From positions 1 to 35,006 of the IMG/VR virus record IMGVR_UViG_3300035204_002189: a DNA stretch of 35,006 bases; one strand, 5' to 3'. This DNA comes from a virus. Below, piece after piece: positions 24,355 to 32,666 of the stretch. The notes beneath the pieces are model-generated. The model searched no databases. It was given only the letters and a program-made list of their open reading frames with translations, and was not told the DNA's origin. The translations under genes were made by a program, and so were the position numbers. The number at the start of each line of letters is the position of its first letter. Position 1 is the first letter of the stretch.

Positions 24355-27300
24355 TTAGGTATCCCTTTACAAGTTCTCTGCTAGTTTCTACGTATCCGGT
24401 GGGTGCTCTTGAAATAATCCCGTCGCCTTTGGTGTTATCTATCCACTTAAATTGTCTACTAAAATAAATAGTTACTGCGTTGATAATGTCGCTAAACGGA
24501 AAACAAAGCTGGAAGAAAGTTATAAGTTCGGGATTTTGTGCTAGTTCAGACTTAATAATCCCTTCTGGCGAATTTGTGCTCATAAACTTATTAATAAAAT
24601 TATTATGAATATTTTCATAAATTTCAGAAAAGGAGAGATCGTTCTTTGATAAAAATGAACTTTGGTGTGAAATTATCTTGACCAAAGAAACCACACCCAC
24701 GACACCTTCGCCGCGAATTTCATCGGAGGGAAGAAGATAAAAATGTCCAGATTCTGAATTAAATATCTTTCTGTTATCCTCTGATAGAGCTAAAAGTTGG
24801 CGGCGGCGGGCGCCTGGGAATGGTGGAACTTCTACTGATAAAACAGTTGTAGCATAGATTTCATAAACTAATCTAATATTAAAATGAGCAAATAAGAAAT
24901 CCTCAACACTTAACGTTTCTGCCTCAGTATCAGCTTGGGCATATAAACCTTTTAGAAATGCCATAGTGCCGCGGCGCGAATCGAACACATCGGCGGCGCG
25001 CAGCCTTAAAGATGATTCACCTCTCAGGAAGTCTAGGATCAAGGGTCGTTGGCGCGATTCTATACTAAAAAATGAATTGAAAAGAGGGTTATCCTCGATA
25101 TCCTCTACAACATTTTGAATATTTGACTCACTTTTTAATGTTAATTCGAAAAGTACTGTAGATGATAAGAAAGACAGATCTTCTCTTGATCCTTGGCCGA
25201 TTTGAAGCCGCCCAAAAGAATCCTCACTTAGTTCATTAGAAAATGCTGATGGGGCTTCGAAGGGAACTATGAGATTGGAATTTGTTATAATATTAGAAAT
25301 ATTTTGTTTCGCAGCCAGATCTTCGGCAGATAGTGCTGAATTGAAAGTTTGGCTTATGTTTTCAACAGCTTTGTTGGCCGCGGCACAAAAAGCATCTGTA
25401 GGGAACATATTTCTACCATACGTAGAGAGAAAACGTTCACTTTTTATTTTTGATATTTCATATAAAATATAACTTATCATCCCCGAAGATGTTAATTCTA
25501 CGGCTTCGCGAGCATTTTCTAGACGAACAACAAAAACTTCATTATCTAAAAGAGTATTAATTCTAGTCTTAAGGACCTCTAAAAAGGTTCCCCCATAATA
25601 TTTATATATTATATCGTTTACGGTAAAAGGAGTAGTTGGTGAAATAGTATCCCCACCTCTCCCCACAGTTGTACTGGAATATGCTAGAAGAGATGGTAAG
25701 TCTGATAAGATCACGGCCTCTATAGCTGATATAAATGCTTCCTCCAGCGTTATTAACTCTGCGTCACTCAGAGATAACAATACTTTAGAGTAATCGCGCG
25801 TGTTTTCTATGAATCTCCGATAAGTATTTTCTTGTTTGAAGTCTCCATTTAGATAATTATTAACAATTTCCTCTTTTCTCTTCCCTGGAAAGATGTCAAA
25901 TTTTATCTCATCGCCTTCTCGTGGAGTCATCGAGTAAAAAGCCGACATTGATAATGTCTTTGCAAACTCCAAAAATGAGCCCGGGCGGCGCTGGCGTTTA
26001 GGATTGATTAATAGTTTTATGTTCTTTTTCTCTGGATCTCTTTCTAAGTCGATTAAAGAGGAAACATGAGCCAAAACAGAGTTCATCAACTCTTCATAGT
26101 GTGTCTCCATCACCACAAACTCTTCTTCAAGCTCAAAATTCTCTCTAAATTGTTGATTTATAAATATTTTAGCCGTCTCAAAATTTCCGATCGATGTTGC
26201 TGTGTGTTGAAGATCTGTAAAAAAGATATTAGACTGCTCACTAATTAGAGATGCTTTGTCGTAAGAGAAACTAGTATTAGAAATAAATTTGTCATTGGAG
26301 TCCACAACGGTAGAAAATGTTGCGCCGGCGCCCTCTAAGGATGTACTAATCAGGGACTCGCTGCCGGTAGCTTCAAAACCAAACATGCTTGCTTTTTCTT
26401 GGAGTTCTATATAGTCTTTTGCGTTTTCAGAAAGATCGCCGGAAAGTAAGTTGTTAGAGTTTGCCATTAAATTTAAATTCGAATTAATGATATTCAAATT
26501 CATATTCCCAAGCTCTTCCTGATCTCTCCCAACGGCAAATTGAGGTACGTCTTTTATTTTTATCGTAATAATCTGATTATCTTTTACTAATTGTGGAATG
26601 ATATTAGAAGGGTGCATTAAGTTAGGAATACTATCTTCTATTTCTGCTGCCAAGGATTCTGGATCAGCTAAATAACCAATAATTTTAAGAGAATCTTCGA
26701 GTTGTTGTCGTCTATTGTTCTCTAGAACCTCTTTAAGCTCCTGAACTAAAGCAGGGTTATCTTCTACACATAGATTCTCAAAAATATCTTCAACATTCGG
26801 ATCCTGACAAAGTTCACTAACCGTGCCTCCCAATAGGGGTTCGAAAGCCAGTAGGGAGGATTCAATCTCACCGATATCGATAATCTGACCAATCGCAGAT
26901 CCAACATCTGCTAGAGAATCTGGATCATCTGCGATCTGCGCTGATATATCAGGATTATCAGCGAAGAAGGTTTGAGCGCGTAGAAGCGTTGTTTCTGTAA
27001 GATTTCCATTTAGAAAATCAAAAAAGTCCTCAGCTGGTAGCAGCCCAGAACAAGATGCTCCCACAAAATTCATGATGCTAGATGCGGTCCTTGCCGGGAC
27101 TGCAGCGCCGGCGGCCCGGGCTATAGCGGTGCCTACCTGGGCACCGCCAAATGGCTCATAACACAGCAACTCCTCGGCGGTGAGGCCGGGGCCACCGACT
27201 CCATTAACCTTGTTGCAGAGAGTATTCCTAAGAGCGTCTTTGAAATCTTTCAAAAAATTACCCATTTTACAAATATCAAAATCAAATGTAATATCTGGAA

Positions 27301-30007
27301 TAAGGGATAAGAGAAACTGTATTATTTTCTTAAGAATAAATAATAACGCTGTGAAAATTGCTTTTAAAATTGCTTCAAATATAAATCTAAAAATATCTAA
27401 TAAATTAAGATGGGGTAAGCGGATCCTAGGGGGGAAGTTAAATTCAATCCCTGTCCTACCCGAACCATCCCCAGGAATAGAGACGACTGGCAACTGGCAA
27501 AAGTCTATATTGTTTATATCCCAGGTATTAATCCATTTTGACCAATCTTCAAAATAAGCCAAAATATCTCCTATTATGGTATTATCAATACCCAAATCAA
27601 AGATAACAAACTCCAATATTCTCTCTAACTGATCTCCATTTTCTTGAGTGTTACAATTTAGAGCGTAAATAATAACCTCTGTTAAAAGTTCTCGTTGTTC
27701 TTCCTCCAGGGCGCCCCTTATTACGCTTTCATAATACCTTCTACTAATTTCATATTCATCTCTATTGGTTACATACCATGGAGTTCCTGGAGAAGTATCG
27801 GGATCGGGGTGTCGGTCTTGTATAAATTGTCTATACCGAGATTGTACTGTGGAATCAAGATCTATGCCCGGTCGACGCAGGTCGTCAGTGGCGGACGTCG
27901 ACATGCCGTGTTCACGGAAGACCTCCATGACATCCCTGGCATGTTGTCGTTCATCTAAGACCTCCTGGCGTCCTAGGATTCGCGACGCTCGGCGGGCGGA
28001 TCGTTCGCGGTCTCGGGCTTCTCGCTCCTCGGTTTCCTCAAGCTGCGATGCGGCAGATTCCATGTGTTGAGCATACTGTCTTGCATCTCGCTGAGCTTGT
28101 TGCAGGAGATCGCGGACTCCCTCAGAATTTTCTTCCAACTGGCGCCTTTGACGTCGCAGCAGACTTCGTAATTCGGCTTTTGATAAATTTTGTATCTCTC
28201 TTCCGGTCGACGGGTCGAGTGCGGAGGAAAGTGGTGTATTGCCGGCAAAGGTGGATTCTTCCAAAAGAAAGGCATTGATTTGTGCTGCGTTTCTAAGTTC
28301 TGAAAGCTCCTGATCTTGACGTGTATTTCTTCTCTCTTCCCTCTCCTCAATGGTTAGCCACTGTCGCCTTTCTTCGTCGTCAGACTGAATCAAGGCGTCT
28401 TCTATGGTGGATAAACCAGTGTCTATTAGTGGGACTGGTCGTATAATCTGTGGTTCTGAATTGATTTTGATGAAGCCAAATTCAATGGCCAACTCTTTTA
28501 ATTTTGCAGGGGGAATTGTTAGAAAAATAGCTTTTAGTGTTTGATTATCGTTAAACTTTTTAGATATCGTCTTTATTGTGAGGCGCCTTACATAATCTTC
28601 ATCTAAAACTCCATCGACACCAAATTGTGAGGCTGCTGTGGCTGCAGCAATTGATAAAAGTTGTTGCCACGTAATTTTCCTGCTTTGCGCAACAATCTTG
28701 TCTACGGCATCGCTAGCCACTGCCCGGGGGTTGATTTCATCGAAGATCTCTTCAAACTCCCCTCTTATACTCTGTCCTCCTTCAACGCTAGTTTTTCTCA
28801 ACGCCCTACCGACTACTTCTAGATATCTGCTATCTTTTAATAGCTCGGTCTCTCTTTCTACCAACTCCAAACTCTTAATAGGGCCGGATTCATAAATGGC
28901 AATAAGTTCTTGCATGTCCTTGGACGGATTAGCAGAATCTCTTATGGAATCTTGCAATGCATCTATAATAATGGCGCCGGAATCTCTGAGAAAAGAAGAT
29001 GAAGTGGCATTTGAAGCACATGTGTTTCTTTCAATAGTCATGCCTGGGGCCAAAAACATTTCTGCGGCTTCTAGATAATTGGTTTTCCCCATTGCTGTAT
29101 TTGCTAGCGTTCTATTGAAAAGAGGCGCCAGCTCACTCACATAATAGTTTGCTCGTCGGTCACTAAATAATGGATAGATTCTATTTTTAACATCTTGTAG
29201 AGTATGCACAAAAACTATTCTTGTGGCCCCAGTCTTTGTGTTGGCAAGTTCTATTACGGAAATGAAATCAAAAGTCCTATCAATTGCGCCTCGGGAGGAT
29301 GGCGGGGCTTGTGGTGTGGGGAGGCGCCCGAAAGTTATCTTGATGGTCTCCTCCCTCTTCTTTGCGCCCCCGGGGTTTGTAGGGTCGTTAACAATATTTT
29401 TTATTTGATCCAAAAGGTTTGTAATTTTTTTCTTTCTAGCAAACTTTCGAAACTTTATACCCCTCACTATATGATTCTTTTTTGGAGTCTGCAAGAAATA
29501 AGAAAATGTTTTAAAGTACTGTTGGATAAACGCTCCTTTCTTTCTCATTCTCGGCAAATCACATATTTCAACAAACCGCGAACCAAATAATTCTGGCCTT
29601 AGATCACCATCCGGGATTTGAACAGCTTCTGTGGCAGAACCAACAAAAAGAAAGAATACTTTTTCAAATATAAGATGCTCACAGGCATCTCCGGAAGATT
29701 GTTCAAAGTGGAATATCTCTGCGGTTATTCTTTCGCCGTCGCTAGTTTCTTCAAAACCATCAACCATTTCATTGGTTGAAAAAAACTCTTCTTTGTCAAA
29801 TTCCTCAAAAGAATTCAAATTATAAAAATTAAAGAATTTATTGGCTGCAATGCGAGAAGCTTCATTACGAAGCTGATCCATATTATCTTGTAAAGTAGCT
29901 ACATCTTTTCTAAGTTGTATTAAAATAGCCTGCGCTTCGATGGCGGTGCCATCGATAATGATTTGTACTTTCTCTATACTATCTTTTTGTAATTCTTCCA
30001 ACAGCAT
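24338..30007 (-). CDS. Very large baseplate or tail structural protein (1889 aa)
   Basis: I do not recognise the family with certainty. The N-terminal ~60 residues form a helix with coiled-coil pattern. Residues ~550-700 are a highly charged coiled-coil region rich in Arg, Glu, Gln and Ala (LLRRQRRQLEENSEGVRDLL, EREARDRERSARRASR). A strongly hydrophobic stretch lies at ~866-904 (LLDIFRFIFEAILKAIFTAL, LFILKKIIQFLLSLIPDI), surrounded by several Cys residues (~820-1100). The C-terminal half is mainly helical, acidic and Asn-rich. It lies directly upstream of gp25-like and gp6-like genes and after the spike-like gene, so a baseplate or hub function is likely. A tape-measure role is another possibility because of length, coiled coil and hydrophobic helices. 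It begins one base after the spike gene's stop, with AAGG upstream. Confidence 0.7.
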   Translation of the reverse strand: MLLEELQKDSIEKVQIIIDGTAIEAQAILIQLRKDVATLQDNMDQLRNEASRIAANKFFNFYNLNSFEEFDKEEFFSTNEMVDGFEETSDGERITAEIFHFEQSSGDACEHLIFEKVFFLFVGSATEAVQIPDGDLRPELFGSRFVEICDLPRMRKKGAFIQQYFKTFSYFLQTPKKNHIVRGIKFRKFARKKKITNLLDQIKNIVNDPTNPGGAKKREETIKITFGRLPTPQAPPSSRGAIDRTFDFISVIELANTKTGATRIVFVHTLQDVKNRIYPLFSDRRANYYVSELAPLFNRTLANTAMGKTNYLEAAEMFLAPGMTIERNTCASNATSSSFLRDSGAIIIDALQDSIRDSANPSKDMQELIAIYESGPIKSLELVERETELLKDSRYLEVVGRALRKTSVEGGQSIRGEFEEIFDEINPRAVASDAVDKIVAQSRKITWQQLLSIAAATAASQFGVDGVLDEDYVRRLTIKTISKKFNDNQTLKAIFLTIPPAKLKELAIEFGFIKINSEPQIIRPVPLIDTGLSTIEDALIQSDDEERRQWLTIEEREERRNTRQDQELSELRNAAQINAFLLEESTFAGNTPLSSALDPSTGREIQNLSKAELRSLLRRQRRQLEENSEGVRDLLQQAQRDARQYAQHMESAASQLEETEEREARDRERSARRASRILGRQEVLDERQHARDVMEVFREHGMSTSATDDLRRPGIDLDSTVQSRYRQFIQDRHPDPDTSPGTPWYVTNRDEYEISRRYYESVIRGALEEEQRELLTEVIIYALNCNTQENGDQLERILEFVIFDLGIDNTIIGDILAYFEDWSKWINTWDINNIDFCQLPVVSIPGDGSGRTGIEFNFPPRIRLPHLNLLDIFRFIFEAILKAIFTALLFILKKIIQFLLSLIPDITFDFDICKMGNFLKDFKDALRNTLCNKVNGVGGPGLTAEELLCYEPFGGAQVGTAIARAAGAAVPARTASSIMNFVGASCSGLLPAEDFFDFLNGNLTETTLLRAQTFFADNPDISAQIADDPDSLADVGSAIGQIIDIGEIESSLLAFEPLLGGTVSELCQDPNVEDIFENLCVEDNPALVQELKEVLENNRRQQLEDSLKIIGYLADPESLAAEIEDSIPNLMHPSNIIPQLVKDNQIITIKIKDVPQFAVGRDQEELGNMNLNIINSNLNLMANSNNLLSGDLSENAKDYIELQEKASMFGFEATGSESLISTSLEGAGATFSTVVDSNDKFISNTSFSYDKASLISEQSNIFFTDLQHTATSIGNFETAKIFINQQFRENFELEEEFVVMETHYEELMNSVLAHVSSLIDLERDPEKKNIKLLINPKRQRRPGSFLEFAKTLSMSAFYSMTPREGDEIKFDIFPGKRKEEIVNNYLNGDFKQENTYRRFIENTRDYSKVLLSLSDAELITLEEAFISAIEAVILSDLPSLLAYSSTTVGRGGDTISPTTPFTVNDIIYKYYGGTFLEVLKTRINTLLDNEVFVVRLENAREAVELTSSGMISYILYEISKIKSERFLSTYGRNMFPTDAFCAAANKAVENISQTFNSALSAEDLAAKQNISNIITNSNLIVPFEAPSAFSNELSEDSFGRLQIGQGSREDLSFLSSTVLFELTLKSESNIQNVVEDIEDNPLFNSFFSIESRQRPLILDFLRGESSLRLRAADVFDSRRGTMAFLKGLYAQADTEAETLSVEDFLFAHFNIRLVYEIYATTVLSVEVPPFPGARRRQLLALSEDNRKIFNSESGHFYLLPSDEIRGEGVVGVVSLVKIISHQSSFLSKNDLSFSEIYENIHNNFINKFMSTNSPEGIIKSELAQNPELITFFQLCFPFSDIINAVTIYFSRQFKWIDNTKGDGIISRAPTGYVETSRELVKGYLNVINK
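24457..24474 (-). promoter_or_regulatory. Second exact copy of the AT-rich motif, upstream of the gp25-like gene
   Basis: The 18 bases TACTAAAATAAATAGTTA match 3477-3494 exactly and lie about 105 nt before the gp25-like start, inside the 3' end of the 1889-aa gene. There they encode part of VTIYFSR. The position would suit an internal promoter or processing site for the wedge genes, but a chance AT-rich match cannot be excluded. Confidence 0.25.
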
Positions 30008-30008
30008 A

Positions 30009-30908
30009 TTAGTTAACCTTGTTGTGCTCTGACAGGATGTAGTTCGTTCCTAGTGAAGAGAGAAAATTGAATTGTGTGCTGGCCAGATTGAGTTTTTGAG
30101 TTATTGTTTTGCTCATTTGCGAAATATTAGACTGCAATTTCAGGATATAAGGTCCCGGGATGACCGGGGATGGGGCCCCGGGAGGGTGGACGTGCGCTAA
30201 CATCGCGGCTTCAAACAGGTTCATCGAGGCGACTAGGGAAGTAACTACCCCGTTTATATCATTTATCTGACTTATTATATCTTTCAAACACCCTCTAAGA
30301 TTCTCTCCTTTGACCATAGACTGCAAATCTGAATCGTCATTACCTGCAATCAACTCTATACCGGAGACCTTCGGAATTATTTTATTATTAGTGTTTCTAC
30401 TATTAACCCTTGTTAACAACTTAATGCCACCCTCATCTCCAATAATCCTGATAGCATCAGCTTTTAAACCAATAGCAGAAGTATTAATAGCACTTCCATT
30501 TGATCCATCAACTATCTTAAAATTAATGTCAACATCTGTTTTTTCCGAAATGTATATGCGCGCTGCGTCGGTTGTAAATGAAGGATCCACGAACGTTCGG
30601 GCGCCCGGGGAGCCGCCGATGGCGCGGCGGCCTACAACCAAATCGATTGAGTGAGCACCAATAGCTCCCAAGCCGCCATATCCACCCATTCTCGAACCTG
30701 GTCTGTCTCTCCCTAAGACGATGTAAGAGTTAGCATTGGAAATGACACTTTCTGCGTCGGCAGCAATAAACTCCGGAATGTATTCCAGCTTTTCCGTAAG
30801 ACCCACGCCAGTACCGGCGGACCTTGGGTTTTTAAAAACATCCTTTTCTAACTCCTTATTTTGTTCATCTGTTAAATTCGGATTATAATTTAGTTTAATT
30901 TTTCCCAT
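30009..30908 (-). CDS. Spike-like baseplate protein (299 aa) with HxH motif
   Basis: Residues ~45-185 are a run of short beta strands spaced like a beta-helix or beta-prism: SYIVLGRDRPGS, AHSIDLVVGRR, AARIYISEKTDVDINF, IGLKADAIRIIGDEGGIKLL, VSGIELIAGNDDS. I recall closely related phrases in baseplate proteins of marine myoviruses. Near residue 240, AHVHPPGAPSPVIPG resembles the His-x-His plus Pro/Gly segment of phage central-spike proteins (P2 gpV and Mu gp45 types), in which such histidines help bind a metal ion. A C-terminal helical part follows. The gene lies within the baseplate section, overlapping the preceding small gene by one base. A central spike or spike-adaptor role is inferred; it could also be a different trimeric baseplate fibre. 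Confidence 0.65.
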   Translation of the reverse strand: MGKIKLNYNPNLTDEQNKELEKDVFKNPRSAGTGVGLTEKLEYIPEFIAADAESVISNANSYIVLGRDRPGSRMGGYGGLGAIGAHSIDLVVGRRAIGGSPGARTFVDPSFTTDAARIYISEKTDVDINFKIVDGSNGSAINTSAIGLKADAIRIIGDEGGIKLLTRVNSRNTNNKIIPKVSGIELIAGNDDSDLQSMVKGENLRGCLKDIISQINDINGVVTSLVASMNLFEAAMLAHVHPPGAPSPVIPGPYILKLQSNISQMSKTITQKLNLASTQFNFLSSLGTNYILSEHNKVN

Positions 30909-31210
30909 TATTCTACATCAGGATCTAGTTCTTCGTCATTTATTAAATCATAGAGTTGATTCTTATCTTCACTCGTTAACTCGAAAGAAGAAGATTTGGT
31001 TTTTTGCATTAAAGATGCTATTTTAACTAGTTGTTCATTAGATCTCTGCAGTGTTTCCACATATTTGGCAGCAATACTTCCCACTTCTCGATGCCGGTCT
31101 TCAGCGACCGCTAAATATTTCATCAAATCCTGTAACAACTCCTTTGTTACAGATCGATCTTCTTGTATGTTGTCTAAGGCGTTGTTTAATGTTTCGTCTA
31201 GGTTTTTCAT
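30908..31210 (-). CDS. Small helical protein (100 aa), baseplate context
   Basis: I chose the ATG at 31210 (MKNLDETLNNALDNIQ) because the earlier ATG at 31249 would overlap the peptidase gene by 29 bases and add 13 residues read from its end. The chosen start leaves a 10-bp gap. The protein is almost entirely predicted helix with a coiled-coil-like pattern (VAEDRHREVGSIAAKYVETL) and an acidic C-terminus (NDEELDPDVE). No membrane segment or enzyme motif is seen. It may be a chaperone or small assembly factor for the adjacent hydrolases or spike protein; this rests on location only. Its stop overlaps the spike gene's start (TAATG). Confidence 0.65.
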   Translation of the reverse strand: MKNLDETLNNALDNIQEDRSVTKELLQDLMKYLAVAEDRHREVGSIAAKYVETLQRSNEQLVKIASLMQKTKSSSFELTSEDKNQLYDLINDEELDPDVE

Positions 31211-31220
31211 TATTAAAATT

Positions 31221-32621
31221 CTAAGTATGTTGGCGCCAACTTGGCCCAAAGGCGCCGGCTCTATCAGCGCTCACTCGTGCAAAACTTCCATATAACCAGC
31301 CGCGGCGCTTGGTTTGCGAGGGGGTGTTAATGTCAAAATGAATCGTATTCAAGCCGTATCCAAGACCTAAAGCATCAAAATTTTCTGTACAGTTATATAA
31401 GGAATACATCAGTTGCTGGGCGCGTTTACTGGCGTTTGCATCAGTAAAATCTATATCCACTCCAGTCCCATATATGTGAGCGCTGTTGCCCGATCCTCCC
31501 ACGGATCGATTGTAAGCAACCGGGCGCCACCAATTCCTAAGAGTAATAGGTGATGCTACCTCATCACGCAAAAGTTGCATTATCACCACCAAGGGAATAA
31601 GACGTCCCCAAAACTCCCTATCTGGGAGAGCGTGCAAGCGTCCTCCATGGTCCACGACAGTTCCTGAAATCTGTTCCCCGCTTGAAAGATGTTGGCCCGG
31701 GCGATAAAGACCTCGGGCGGTGCCCTGATGGTTGAAACGAGTAATTTGTTCGGGAGTAAAGTTTGGTTCTGATTCTGCAGCAATTCTTACAACAGTGTTG
31801 AAGAAACGAATAAAATCATCATAAGTATTATTGTATGATGCTCTTGAGGTTGTCTGAGATGCTACATTAATTTTTTCTATAGCGTCCGTAAAGAACCTGA
31901 TATTATTACCATCTGTACAAAGCGCAGTAGTGTCACTGGTAATTCGTGGGGCGCCAATATATGCCGTGCTCCCTCCTGCACTTCCGCGGGCGATGACCGC
32001 GTTGGGTGCTTCTGCAAAGGGTGCAGCTGGGGCCATCCAAAAAAGTTGTGATGGATCGGGCTCGACAGCAATTGGCTCTAAACTATTTCTTATAGAAACG
32101 CTTAGAACTTTTGCGCCATTATAGGAATTCTGATATGGTAAATAAATTCTAACAATATCGCCGGCTCCTACAGGTCCAAATTCGGCGGCGGGGACTTGAG
32201 AAATCGCCCTTCCTTTACTTGATATAATTTTTGCCCGTGTAGTTGGATCGCTAACAGAATCGGAATCCGGTATAAATGAATCAATTTCCATTTTCAGAAA
32301 AAAAAGAAAATATTCCGGTATTATTCTAGTGCTCTCTTCTCCTACTTCTTCTGGCATTGTTGTATTTGAATTAATATATAACTCGGGATAAAGATTGGCT
32401 GCAGGTATACCGGGCTGCACAGCTAGTACCTGCGCTTCAAATATATTCCCTTGTCTCTTGAGGGAGTTTCTAGTATATCTATTAGCTATAGTGGATAGAG
32501 TTTTTCGTACGGCATTATTGCCGCGTCCCTGCCGTGGATCAATAAATCTAGTTCTAATCTCGGATGATCTAAAATCATTCAAAGAACCAAAAAACCTAGA
32601 TGGTCTTTTAGGCAATGGCAT
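31221..32621 (-). CDS. Virion-associated peptidase with M15 domain on a shared N-terminal anchor
   Basis: Residues 1-192 are nearly the same as the start of the GH25 protein encoded next upstream (about 85% identical by eye), up to EPDPSQ; then the sequences diverge abruptly. The C-terminal ~130 residues fit the M15 zinc peptidase family. SAHIYGTGVDIDF supplies the first His (382) and Asp (389) ligands and NTIHFDI the last His (428). WWRPVAYN and NALGLGYG-like segments (here FDALGLGYGL) agree with the fold. Such enzymes cut peptide bonds in peptidoglycan stems (D,D- or L,D-specificity not decided). The residues between ~195 and 330 are unassigned. Position among baseplate genes points to a virion-borne enzyme that opens the wall during infection. 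AGGAG at 32633-32629 gives a good ribosome-binding site. Confidence 0.85.
   Translation of the reverse strand: MPLPKRPSRFFGSLNDFRSSEIRTRFIDPRQGRGNNAVRKTLSTIANRYTRNSLKRQGNIFEAQVLAVQPGIPAANLYPELYINSNTTMPEEVGEESTRIIPEYFLFFLKMEIDSFIPDSDSVSDPTTRAKIISSKGRAISQVPAAEFGPVGAGDIVRIYLPYQNSYNGAKVLSVSIRNSLEPIAVEPDPSQLFWMAPAAPFAEAPNAVIARGSAGGSTAYIGAPRITSDTTALCTDGNNIRFFTDAIEKINVASQTTSRASYNNTYDDFIRFFNTVVRIAAESEPNFTPEQITRFNHQGTARGLYRPGQHLSSGEQISGTVVDHGGRLHALPDREFWGRLIPLVVIMQLLRDEVASPITLRNWWRPVAYNRSVGGSGNSAHIYGTGVDIDFTDANASKRAQQLMYSLYNCTENFDALGLGYGLNTIHFDINTPSQTKRRGWLYGSFARVSADRAGAFGPSWRQHT
32046..32621 (-). repeat. Duplicated anchor module, copy 2 (peptidase gene)
   Basis: This encodes the N-terminal ~192 residues common to the two hydrolase genes; the partner copy is at 33543-34118. 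DNA similarity is clear but with many third-position changes, so the duplication is not very recent. Confidence 0.85.
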
Positions 32622-32666
32622 ATTGCTGCTCCTGCAAAGTTAATATTTTTTCTAAATTTCTCATTC

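Noticed and set aside
27973-28350. Minus-strand 125-codon frame inside the 1889-aa gene
   Set aside because: It lies in a GC-rich, charged coiled-coil section of a continuous large gene; amino acid composition is irregular and no start signal is visible.
29204-29590. Plus-strand 128-codon frame opposite the 1889-aa gene
   Set aside because: Antisense shadow of a well-supported gene; the translation is Cys/Tyr/Ser-rich without domain signs.
30310-30654. Plus-strand 114-codon frame opposite the spike-like gene
   Set aside because: Antisense shadow; its hydrophobic character follows from the complementary reading of Asp/Asn/Lys-rich sense codons.
30908-31249. Longer version of the small helical protein starting at 31249
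   Set aside because: It would overlap the peptidase gene by 29 bases and add a segment that looks like read-out of another frame; the ATG at 31210 gives compact spacing and a helical start.
32622-32666. Tiny 18-codon frame between the two hydrolase genes
   Set aside because: It runs across the ribosome-binding site of the peptidase gene into its first codons; too short to support, and no own initiation signal is visible.
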